From a virus: DNA of 31,941 nt. Location of the stretch: positions 1 through 31,941 of the IMG/VR virus record IMGVR_UViG_3300044946_000132. One strand, given 5' to 3'. Made by a program: the position numbers and the translations under genes. Every line of letters starts with the position of its first letter. Position 1 is the first letter of the stretch. Shown one piece after another: positions 9,001 through 16,433 of the stretch. The notes beneath the pieces are model-generated. The model was given only the letters and a program-made list of their open reading frames with translations. It was not told the DNA's origin and made no database searches.

Positions 9001-12000
9001 TGGCTGACACGATGCCCCCGGCACCCGCTCCTGCCGTCCAGGACGCTGCTGTAGCTGCTCGGGTTGAAGGTGGGCATACATGGGGTGACATCAACAACCA
9101 CGTCACCCAGGCTGCTGGGGCGGCTGTGGATGCAGGGTATCACCCCGACACTGTTGCGGCCTACCAAGGCAACGCACCTGCCTCTACAGCCGTTGAGAAC
9201 GCCGAGGATCACCATGCAGTGGCGGCACACTCGCCCCCGGTGGATGAGACCAAGGCTATGCGCTTCAACTACGCCGACGCCGTGCTCAATGGCTCCGTCG
9301 AGGGGCCTACTCAGTTCGCCAAGAGTTGGGATGCAGGCAAAGCAGCGGCGGCACAGAACGCTTTAGGCCCCCGTTCAACGCCCGCTGAAACCGTGCCATC
9401 CACTGAAAAGGTGGCTGACTTCCCCAAGCCCCAGGACATTACCGACACCGCTATCTCAGCCGTGCATGACCAGGGCTTGCCGCTCACCCCAGACAACATC
9501 AACACGGCGAAGCAAAACTTGGCGAAGGGATGGGTTAACACTGGCACCCCACCGGCGAAGATCGCTCAGCAGGCCCCTGATTGGGTAACGAAGGCACCAG
9601 CAGCCCCGATCAACGACACCGTGCTCGGCATCTTCAAAGCACTGGAGGGAAGCCCGGATCGTAATGGACAGCCCCAGGTATCCCCGACCGGAGCCGTGGG
9701 CGCATTCCAGATCGAGCCTGGCACTGCCAAACAATACGGGGCTGACCCCGCCAAGCTGAGTGACCCGGCTTACAATAAGCAAGTCGCCGGCACCATCCTC
9801 ACTGACTTGTCCCACCGCTACAATGGCGACATGCAGGCGATGGCAGTGGCGTATAATGCCGGCCCAGGTACCGCCGATCGTTGGATTAGAGACGGCAGGA
9901 ACATGGCCGATCTTCCCAACGAAACCCAGAAGTACCTCGCGCACCTGAGTAACATCGCCCCCAGCATGGGAGACCTTACCCAAGGCCACCGCGATGCCAT
10001 CTATGATCCCCTTACCTCCAGTGGTGTACCGAGTGAGGAGCCTAATCTAGCTGCCGGCTGGGCCGCGCTAAAGGGCCTTCCTGCTGATATCCAGAAGGTG
10101 ATCGACGACAACAGCAAGCCCCCTGAGCCTACGATGGGCCAGGAGATGGAGAAGAACAAGCTCGAAGAGCCGGAACAGCAAGACAAGGTGATAAGCATCG
10201 CTCTTGGCTTCGCTGGCGCAGGCCCTGGCAAGATAGCTGGTGACGTACTGCGCGCATACATGGGGCCGGCGAGAGCAGTAGCCTACGACTTCTCCCGAGC
10301 TGGCAAGAGTGCTGCTACCGACGTGGTGACTGAGGCTCAGGGCTTGATCAAACAGAAGACCGCTATCGCTGCGGCCGCCCTGGAACAGTATCGCTCCCTG
10401 ATCAATAGCAAGCTTGTAGCCTACAAGCAATGGATTGATCTCCCCAACAAAGGGAACCAACCTGTCCCGGAGATACAGCATCTCATCAACTATGTCGAGG
10501 GCATCCCCGGTGTGCAGATTGGTGGCGAGATGAAAGACCTGGCTGATGCAATGCGTGGCATTTATCAGGATACCAGGACTAGCATCGAAAACACTATCCC
10601 AAATATGAAGTCATTCGTTGACGATTACTATCGTCATATGTGGACGGACCCGGTGAAGGCAACCCAGGCATTTGCTGGCCGGACTGGTAGCTCAGCGTCC
10701 CTCAAGCTGCGGACAATCCCCACGCTCGCCGAAGGTATCCTCACTCATGGACTGGTGCCACGCATCCTCGACCCGATTGAGAATACGCTGGCCTACGTTC
10801 ATTCGATGCAAAGCTACCTGGCGAACCACACTGTCCGCGAGATTGGTGCGAGCATCGGCCAGGTCAAATACAGCACCAGTGGGCCACCAGTCGGGACCAA
10901 TTGGATAAAGCTGAAAGGCGCATCCTCCAACACCTTTCAAGGTCAAGCCTACGCTCCACCAGGCTGGGCTCGGGTCTATAACTCCTGGGTAGGGCGCGGC
11001 GTCTATGATTGGTCTAACCCTATGTGGGGGAAAATCTATGACAAACTGCTGGTGGCAAGCAATACTATGACCGCCTTGAAGCTCGGGCTCAGCGGCTACC
11101 ATGCGTGGAACATCGCGCAGGAAACCATTACCTCGGGGCTCTCGAAAGCTCTCGGTAACTTTGAGCACGGTGAACTTGGCCGTGGCCTGGCTGAACTCGG
11201 TCTGACGGCTACTGTTGCCCCCAAGATCGTGAAGAATTTGTATCGTGGTAGAGAGCTTAGACTGGCCTACCTGGAGACTGCCGGTGCCCATCCTGATGAC
11301 GTGGCTTTGATGAAGCTCGCTGCTCGTTCGGGGGTGCGTGTGACTAAGCCAGCAGTCTATCAGGGTGCAGGGATACCCAACTACGTGAAAGCGTTCCAGG
11401 CGGGCTCCCTAAAGTTCCAGATGAAGGAACAGTTGGCGAAGCTGGCCGGTGCCCCTGGTGAGACTAAGCTGGCGACCGGGCTCCTAGCACCTGGCCGTGC
11501 CACAGAGTTCTTTGCCAACCAAATCGGCAGCACCTTCTCCACTATCATGTCTCCCCTGTTCGACATGGCCATCCCCGCGCTAAAGAACGCAGCCTGGGCT
11601 GATGAGATGGAGATGTTTATTCGTAACAACCCCAATGCCACTATGAGTGAACTGCTCGCACACGGACGCCCGTTGTCCAACCACATGGATGACGTGTTCG
11701 GGGAGATGCAGCAAGATAATCTCTATTGGGCTCGTGGCTTCAAGCAAGCGATGAACCTCCTCACCGTCTCCGTAGGTTGGGAGTATGGCACCCTGCGAGC
11801 CTTTGGCACCGGGGCTAGTGACATTCTCAACGTGGATGGTCTCACTCCCCGCTCACGTTGGCTGATCTCGTTCCCTGTTATGAATGCCTCTATCGCCAAC
11901 ACATATCAGTATCTAAGAACCGGAACCACTGGATTTACAGATTGGCAAACGATGGCTGGCGCTCCCCTCACTGGTGGCACCAACCCGGACGGTTCACCTG

Positions 12001-12509
12001 AGAGAGCTTGGAACCCTGGGCCGCAGAAGGAACCATTGCAAGTCGCAAGTGAATGGATGCAGGCCCCCCAAGTCCCACCGCCGTTCAGAGCCGCCATCGC
12101 TGTTAAGAACTACGCCGAAAGTAAGTTGGGGCCGGCCCCTCAAACCCTCGTGGGGCTCGCCACCAGTAAGAACTACGCAAACATGGACCTTCGTGGAGCT
12201 TACCCAACTGGTGCCCTACCAGGCTATTGGAGCAGCTATGTGAAGTTCATGGAGGACCAGCTTACCTCCATTCAGTTGGAGAATGCAGCGGAGAAAGGAA
12301 CAAAGATCACTCTGCCGGAGCGCGTCATGGGGATTAGGGCAGCCAACAAGATGATGACCAACCCCGAAGATTTTAAACGCACAATGGATTGGGTGGACCA
12401 AAATAACCTGCGGCAAGCTCAGCACTTCGCTGGTACACAGAACGCTAAGCTGCTGGCACCTGACCCCACCATCCCACTCGTCCCGCTGCACCAAAGGAAG
12501 TTGCGATGA
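9000..12509 (+). CDS. Large internal virion protein with lytic transglycosylase domain
   Basis: The largest ejectosome component (1169 aa, T7 gp16 role). Residues about 205-320 form a soluble-lytic-transglycosylase (SLT/goose-lysozyme-type) domain: putative catalytic Glu216 in KALEGSP, then SPTGAVGAFQIEPGTAKQYG (228-247), a DP-x-x-N turn, and AYNAGPG (284-290). This would open peptidoglycan locally so DNA can cross the envelope. The rest is long helical sequence, as expected for a tube-forming ejection protein, with an Ala/Pro-rich stretch and a hydrophobic patch near residues 395-410 (ALGFAGAGPG). The start overlaps the previous stop by TAATG; the stop overlaps the next ATG by 4 nt (ATGA, 12506-12509). 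Confidence 0.88.
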   Translation: MADTMPPAPAPAVQDAAVAARVEGGHTWGDINNHVTQAAGAAVDAGYHPDTVAAYQGNAPASTAVENAEDHHAVAAHSPPVDETKAMRFNYADAVLNGSVEGPTQFAKSWDAGKAAAAQNALGPRSTPAETVPSTEKVADFPKPQDITDTAISAVHDQGLPLTPDNINTAKQNLAKGWVNTGTPPAKIAQQAPDWVTKAPAAPINDTVLGIFKALEGSPDRNGQPQVSPTGAVGAFQIEPGTAKQYGADPAKLSDPAYNKQVAGTILTDLSHRYNGDMQAMAVAYNAGPGTADRWIRDGRNMADLPNETQKYLAHLSNIAPSMGDLTQGHRDAIYDPLTSSGVPSEEPNLAAGWAALKGLPADIQKVIDDNSKPPEPTMGQEMEKNKLEEPEQQDKVISIALGFAGAGPGKIAGDVLRAYMGPARAVAYDFSRAGKSAATDVVTEAQGLIKQKTAIAAAALEQYRSLINSKLVAYKQWIDLPNKGNQPVPEIQHLINYVEGIPGVQIGGEMKDLADAMRGIYQDTRTSIENTIPNMKSFVDDYYRHMWTDPVKATQAFAGRTGSSASLKLRTIPTLAEGILTHGLVPRILDPIENTLAYVHSMQSYLANHTVREIGASIGQVKYSTSGPPVGTNWIKLKGASSNTFQGQAYAPPGWARVYNSWVGRGVYDWSNPMWGKIYDKLLVASNTMTALKLGLSGYHAWNIAQETITSGLSKALGNFEHGELGRGLAELGLTATVAPKIVKNLYRGRELRLAYLETAGAHPDDVALMKLAARSGVRVTKPAVYQGAGIPNYVKAFQAGSLKFQMKEQLAKLAGAPGETKLATGLLAPGRATEFFANQIGSTFSTIMSPLFDMAIPALKNAAWADEMEMFIRNNPNATMSELLAHGRPLSNHMDDVFGEMQQDNLYWARGFKQAMNLLTVSVGWEYGTLRAFGTGASDILNVDGLTPRSRWLISFPVMNASIANTYQYLRTGTTGFTDWQTMAGAPLTGGTNPDGSPERAWNPGPQKEPLQVASEWMQAPQVPPPFRAAIAVKNYAESKLGPAPQTLVGLATSKNYANMDLRGAYPTGALPGYWSSYVKFMEDQLTSIQLENAAEKGTKITLPERVMGIRAANKMMTNPEDFKRTMDWVDQNNLRQAQHFAGTQNAKLLAPDPTIPLVPLHQRKLR

Positions 12510-13165
12510 GCTTTCCCAGCCTCGGCATGGTGGCTGAAATGATCGCTTCTAAGATCACGGCAGCCCCCAACAAGACCATCACTATTAGCGGGAGTGCATC
12601 AGGCTCAGGAACCTCTAGCGTGCCTATCACTCTCGCCACGGTGAACAGTGATGTCGGCACCTTCGATGGGATAACTGTCACCGGGCAGGGTCTTGTCACC
12701 GCAGCAGTAGCGAAGGCGAACCTCCAGACTACCCCCATTGCAACCTCGGTTGGCCTCACCACGTCAAGCACCACCGGGGTAATGATGGGGCTCGCGAGTA
12801 CGCCTACCTCGGGAGCGGGTAACGCAGCAGTCATTACCCCCGAAGCAACAGGCAACGTGATGGTGTCTATCATATTGACCGGAGAGGTAGCGACGGGTAC
12901 CGACTATGCAAATGCCCAGCTTGCCCACGGTACGGGCACTGTTCCTACTGCCGGGCACACCCCCACTGGCACAGTAATTTCCGGTGTGACATGGGGTCAA
13001 ACCAATGCTGCTGCTGATGTACCCTTCTTCCCTATCACTCTAACCGGCATCATCAAGGGTGCTGCTATCGGCACCCAACTTTGGATAGATGTCGTATGGG
13101 CAAATGGTGTTGGCGCTAGAGCCATTACAGCCTACTCAATCTCTGTCTCGGCCTTTGAAATTTGA
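12506..13165 (+). CDS. Fibre-like or decoration protein, beta-rich (219 aa)
   Basis: No named family is certain. Residues 42-66 read as a tail-fibre shaft-type repeat: a VNSDVGTFDG turn followed by ITVTGQGLVTAA, close to the VGTF...VTxxGLVTAA pattern common in phage fibre shafts. The rest is Gly/Thr/Ser/Val-rich with predicted beta strands and almost no charge, fitting a trimeric beta fibre or virion-surface protein. AGGAAG lies 6 nt before the ATG at 12506, which overlaps the preceding TGA by 4 nt; this is the only ATGA junction inside the rightward virion operon up to this point. A short adhesin or baseplate-type fibre is my best inference. Confidence 0.7.
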   Translation: MSFPSLGMVAEMIASKITAAPNKTITISGSASGSGTSSVPITLATVNSDVGTFDGITVTGQGLVTAAVAKANLQTTPIATSVGLTTSSTTGVMMGLASTPTSGAGNAAVITPEATGNVMVSIILTGEVATGTDYANAQLAHGTGTVPTAGHTPTGTVISGVTWGQTNAAADVPFFPITLTGIIKGAAIGTQLWIDVVWANGVGARAITAYSISVSAFEI

Positions 13166-13183
13166 ACCTCTGTGGAGTATAAT
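13155..13183 (+). promoter_or_regulatory. Sigma70-type promoter directly before the spike gene
   Basis: TTGAAA (13155-13160) and a perfect TATAAT (13178-13183) are separated by exactly 17 bp. The predicted transcription start, 7 bases after the -10 box, is A13190, the first base of the ATG of the next gene. The promoter lies across the end of the preceding ORF. It is the best host-type promoter match I found on the rightward strand, although the surrounding operon shows no other promoter. Confidence 0.65.
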
Positions 13184-13189
13184 CGACCG

Positions 13190-15031
13190 ATGCGCAAACT
13201 GATCCTAGCGGCGTGCTTGGCACTCGCATCCCTGACCCTCGGCCACGCTGCTCATGCTGGTTGTCCGGTTCCCAATCCTAATCTCCAAGCCCCCCCGTTC
13301 TATGATGGGTGTCAGATACCAGCTATCGCCCTCAATCGGCTAGGTGCTCCCGGTCCCGTCTTTTCCCCGCTGGCCTATGGTGCCAAATGCGATGGGGTGA
13401 CTGACGACACCACCGCGCTCAATGCTACTGGTGCAGCGGCAGTGGCGACTGGCGGCTCAATCGCATGGCCTGCCAAGACTTGCTATAGTGCGACGGGTGT
13501 TACCTTCGCCGGCCCAATCTCAATCCGAGGAACGTCGTTTGTCCCCAGCTTGGATAGCGGGTTGGTAGGCTCGGCTCTCGAATGTCCTAACACCATCACG
13601 ACATGCCTCAAGCTCACTGGTGGCACCGGCAACTTAAATGCCGTGTCGATCCGTGACCTGTTTGTGTACGGCAAAGGTACCACACCTACCTCTGGTTCGA
13701 CTGGCATCTGGCAGGCGAATGGTGCAGTAGTTACGTGGCAGGATGTTGCCTCAGTCAATTGGGATACGTGCACTAAATTCAGTTCCAGTTCGTCGGCTGG
13801 CATCCGTATGTCGGGACAGAGTATCTACACCGGCGCTTGCTTCACTCATGCGTACACCATTGACGGCTGGCCTGAAATCCTAATCAATGGTGGCGCTGCG
13901 GATATTGAAGGTTCTAATTCTGTTGCAGCTACCGGGCAAAACGATTTTATCTTCGGCACTAATACCGCCTGCACTACTGGTGGCTGCGGACCTAACACCA
14001 TCAATTTTGAGAACTACAACTTCATCACCAATGGTGGGGTATCCTGCTTCTTCAATCTCGCGGGCAACCAGCATCCGACCGATGGTGTGGTCGCAGAATT
14101 TCGGTTCCTAGATGACCATGTTGAGTTTCACGATGCTGCAACCGCGCCAGCAGGATTAATCTGTACCGACAGCACTATTCCACTATTGGCAAATTTGTAT
14201 GTCACGAATATGCTGACAGCTTCGTTCCAGGCTGGTGGTGCAGCGGGTTCCTATCTGCCTTTGTTCAGCCTGAACTCCAACACTGCCTTGAATGAAGTTC
14301 ACTTCTCCAACAACAGCTTTGATAACTGCACCTACAGTGGCGGCCCCAACATGGCCCTCATTGATCCGTCGCCCGCTTCTGGGGCAGCAGTTAGCAATAC
14401 CCACTTCGACAGCAATGATTTTTGTTCTGGGATCAGCGTTACCTCCAATGGCGTAGGCTCTAATAAGTTCCTTTCGACCGGCAACATTGGTGCTCTGTCT
14501 AATATCGCAGGCTCCTGGGCTGATTTTGAGAGCATGGGCGACGGGTTGCAGGCAGGCTTTACTGATACCGCGACCGGGCATGTGGCGATCGGTTCCTCGT
14601 ACATGAAAGCGTGGACGCCGGTTCTCCAGTTCTGCACAGGCAGTTCGTGCTCAGGCTCGGGCATCACCTACTCCACTGACAGCGGCTCCTATAGTCGTAC
14701 CTCAGACGGTGGCTTCACGGAGACCTTCGCTATCGTGCTCTTGACGAACACCGCAGGCTCGGGCACGTCTACCGAAATTACCGGAGAGCCAGCGGGGCTT
14801 GCCTGCACGGCGGCGAACATTGGTAGCGGGTCGATCCCTTATGTGTCTGGCTTTGCCAGCGCTAGTATCTCTGTGCCACTACAACCGTATTGGAACCCCA
14901 ATGTAAGCCCGGTTTCGATCGGGGTACAACAAGCCGCAGCGTCCGCTACCGGATATGCACCCATCCCCTATTCAGCCTGGGTGGCTGGCTCTACGATTTA
15001 CGGTTCTATCCACTGCGCTCACACCACGTAA
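13190..15031 (+). CDS. Exported, cysteine-rich pectate-lyase-like beta-helix spike protein
   Basis: A 613-residue protein with a clear Sec signal peptide: basic MRK, hydrophobic core LILAACLALASLTL, and AHA before Gly24 as a probable cleavage site. Residues about 48-95 show the pectate-lyase-superfamily entry (YGAKCDGVTDDTTALNA... GGSIAWPAKTCY), followed by irregular beta-helix-like rungs. The C-terminal 150 residues resemble the common fibre-tip domain (AWTPVL ... GITYSTDSGSYSR ... EITGEPAG). It has 18 cysteines, unusual for cytoplasmically assembled phage spikes and consistent with disulphides outside the cytoplasm. A GTG at 13172 in the same frame is an alternative start; ATG 13190 is chosen because it gives a proper signal peptide. 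GGAG lies 12 nt upstream, too far to be convincing. It may be a depolymerase or receptor-binding protein, or a secreted decoy. Confidence 0.75.
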   Translation: MRKLILAACLALASLTLGHAAHAGCPVPNPNLQAPPFYDGCQIPAIALNRLGAPGPVFSPLAYGAKCDGVTDDTTALNATGAAAVATGGSIAWPAKTCYSATGVTFAGPISIRGTSFVPSLDSGLVGSALECPNTITTCLKLTGGTGNLNAVSIRDLFVYGKGTTPTSGSTGIWQANGAVVTWQDVASVNWDTCTKFSSSSSAGIRMSGQSIYTGACFTHAYTIDGWPEILINGGAADIEGSNSVAATGQNDFIFGTNTACTTGGCGPNTINFENYNFITNGGVSCFFNLAGNQHPTDGVVAEFRFLDDHVEFHDAATAPAGLICTDSTIPLLANLYVTNMLTASFQAGGAAGSYLPLFSLNSNTALNEVHFSNNSFDNCTYSGGPNMALIDPSPASGAAVSNTHFDSNDFCSGISVTSNGVGSNKFLSTGNIGALSNIAGSWADFESMGDGLQAGFTDTATGHVAIGSSYMKAWTPVLQFCTGSSCSGSGITYSTDSGSYSRTSDGGFTETFAIVLLTNTAGSGTSTEITGEPAGLACTAANIGSGSIPYVSGFASASISVPLQPYWNPNVSPVSIGVQQAAASATGYAPIPYSAWVAGSTIYGSIHCAHTT

Positions 15032-15040
15032 GGAACAATC

Positions 15041-15316
15041 ATGAAGTACCTAATCTATGCTACCGTTGCTGTTGCTCTCGCCATGCTATGTGCCTCCTGT
15101 CAGCCCGTCAATGATGGAGCCTCGGGCATGAAGCTAATGGTGGCTGGCAATGCCTGTCACTTCGGCGACGTACCTGGTGGCGCTGGTGCAGTCCGCTCGA
15201 TGCAGGCTTGCGTTGTAATCACCACGTCCGGGGCCACTAGCTCGGTTCCCACCACCACGACCACACCGACTACTACGGTTACGGTGCCGGTCTCTGCCGT
15301 CCCACCAATTCCATGA
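15041..15316 (+). CDS. Small probable lipoprotein (91 aa)
   Basis: Basic-hydrophobic N-terminus (MKYLIYATVAVALAMLCASC) with a probable lipidated Cys20. The residue at -3 is Cys rather than Leu, so the lipobox is relaxed. The mature part has two more cysteines (about residues 38 and 57) and ends in a Thr/Pro/Val-rich tail (residues 64-91). AAGGAA lies 6 nt before the ATG. The stop overlaps the next lipoprotein gene by 4 nt (ATGA, 15313-15316). An outer-membrane lipoprotein could act as an outer spanin subunit or in superinfection exclusion; neither is shown by sequence. Confidence 0.7.
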   Translation: MKYLIYATVAVALAMLCASCQPVNDGASGMKLMVAGNACHFGDVPGGAGAVRSMQACVVITTSGATSSVPTTTTTPTTTVTVPVSAVPPIP

Positions 15317-15561
15317 GCCGCGTATGGGCTCTACTAGGTCTGCTGATCTTACCTAGTTGTGTCGATATTAAGTCGATACCCGAAATGCCTGGCGATCGGT
15401 GCCATGCTGATTTAAACTTCGCTTATTGTCATGTCGTCCTAAAGACTAAGGACGGACCACAAGAAGTGATCGTCAGTGGAAGCACCGTCCTATCAGCCTT
15501 CGGAGCAGGCATCACCGACGTTGTTGGTGGGGCATCCGCTCACTCAACACTCGCCAAGTAG
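15313..15561 (+). CDS. Second small probable lipoprotein (82 aa)
   Basis: N-terminus MSRVWALLGLLILPSC gives a short signal sequence with an LPSC lipobox, so Cys16 would be lipidated. The mature part has Cys30 and Cys39 (GDRC, AYC), a possible disulphide, then a Gly/Ala/Ser-rich C-terminus. The 4-nt ATGA overlap couples it to the preceding lipoprotein gene, suggesting they are made together. A holin-like membrane protein follows after 10 nt. A role as outer spanin, or in envelope modification, is possible; I recognise no family. Confidence 0.7.
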   Translation: MSRVWALLGLLILPSCVDIKSIPEMPGDRCHADLNFAYCHVVLKTKDGPQEVIVSGSTVLSAFGAGITDVVGGASAHSTLAK

Positions 15562-15571
15562 GAGACGAGCC

Positions 15572-15889
15572 GTGGACTTCCATACCCGCATCCTCGCTGA
15601 GACAGCGGTAGCCTTGGGAGTTCTCATGGGCTTCTTCTCCGTCATCCCCGCGATCGTTGCCACCATTGGCGGCATCCTCGGCATCACCTGGTACAGCATC
15701 CTCATCTTTGATAGGATGGCCCAGGCTCGTGCCAAGATCGCCGCCTCTGCCCTCCATGCCGAAGCGAAGATTGCTGCCTCAGCAGTCCAAGCAGAAGCTA
15801 AGATTGCCGCGCAATCCACCGTTGCGGCAGCGGAACTTGAGGCAGCCAAGCTTGTACATGCTGCCAATGTTGCCACCAGTGGAGATTAA
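15572..15889 (+). CDS. Holin-like membrane protein with repeated Ala-rich helix
   Basis: A 105-residue protein starting at GTG 15572 with AGGAG 8-9 nt upstream. Residues 10-46 are strongly hydrophobic with a Pro in the middle (SVIPAIVATIGGILGITWYSILIF), enough for two closely spaced membrane helices; the WYSILIFDR end resembles the WYxIxIYE motif seen in many small phage holin-like proteins. Residues 50-100 are a charged Ala-rich helix made of about three copies of an 11-residue repeat (AKIAASAxxAE). Context next to lipoprotein genes suggests lysis. An inner spanin is the alternative, because a membrane anchor plus coiled coil would also fit. Confidence 0.65.
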   Translation: MDFHTRILAETAVALGVLMGFFSVIPAIVATIGGILGITWYSILIFDRMAQARAKIAASALHAEAKIAASAVQAEAKIAAQSTVAAAELEAAKLVHAANVATSGD

Positions 15890-16156
15890 ATGGAGAAACT
15901 TGTTCTGCAAACCGCAGGATGGTGCGCGGCTACTTTGGTAGCTATCCTCGCCGTCGCTGCTAATCAGGACTGGAACCATGCTCACGGACGTATCGTCGGT
16001 GCCGGCATGTGCCTTGCAGTTCTACCCGCCGCGCTTACTACGTTCCCGACATTCACAACTGCTGGGGAGAAAGTCAACGCCGCAGTCTCAGCCGCTATCG
16101 TTGCTGCTGATCCTAACACCCCGAAACCCACTATCACTGTTCGTGCAGGAGCATAA
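15890..16156 (+). CDS. Small two-span membrane protein (88 aa)
   Basis: The ATG follows the previous stop directly (TAA at 15887-15889). Two hydrophobic segments, about residues 6-24 (TAGWCAATLVAILAVAA) and 34-52 (RIVGAGMCLAVLPAALTTF), are separated by a short polar loop with His and Asp. The C-terminal 30 residues are soluble and Ala/Pro-rich. Size and topology fit a holin, antiholin or other lysis accessory, and it adjoins the holin-like gene. No family is recognised. Confidence 0.65.
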   Translation: MEKLVLQTAGWCAATLVAILAVAANQDWNHAHGRIVGAGMCLAVLPAALTTFPTFTTAGEKVNAAVSAAIVAADPNTPKPTITVRAGA

Positions 16157-16159
16157 ATC

Positions 16160-16432
16160 TTGAGCGCATCCGTTAATGTCGTCTTCGATGTTGTCAGCAC
16201 CCCGGCAACCTCGGTAACTTTCACTCCCGCCTCTGGCCCGTTCGTGGCTCCCCTCGCTGATGGCACTGTGCTCGGTCAGCTTGCTGTCCTGCCGGCTGCC
16301 TGGAATGGTACGCTGACTATCAGTGGCACCAACGCTGCCGATGTGTCGATCAATGGTTCCTTGCAGCTTGTGACTTCGGTTGCCAACCTGGCAGTCGGGG
16401 CCTACAGCGTCACCATCACCGCCAACCCGTAA
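16160..16432 (+). CDS. Cadherin/Ig-like beta-sandwich ORF, probable N-terminal part of the following spike
   Basis: TTG start at 16160 with AGGAG 8 nt upstream. The 90 residues have the look of a cadherin-like domain used in phage spikes: DGTVLGQLAVLPAAWNGTLTISGTNAADVSI, then NLAVGAYSVTITANP. Such domains normally end with one more strand of the type ASVTVxWTV. Exactly that strand (TASVTVNWTV) is found at the start of the next ORF in the +1 frame, immediately after this stop codon. Either the domain is truncated here and the spike restarts at TTG 16434, or a +1 frame change (programmed or an indel) fuses the two. Confidence 0.65.
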   Translation: MSASVNVVFDVVSTPATSVTFTPASGPFVAPLADGTVLGQLAVLPAAWNGTLTISGTNAADVSINGSLQLVTSVANLAVGAYSVTITANP

Positions 16433-16433
16433 G

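Noticed and set aside
9852-9858. TATAAT inside the large ejection protein gene
   Set aside because: It encodes the conserved AYNAG of the transglycosylase domain and has no matching -35.
13172-13189. GTG 13172 as start of the exported spike
   Set aside because: It adds MEYNRP before a proper signal peptide, has no ribosome-binding site, and falls upstream of the predicted transcription start.
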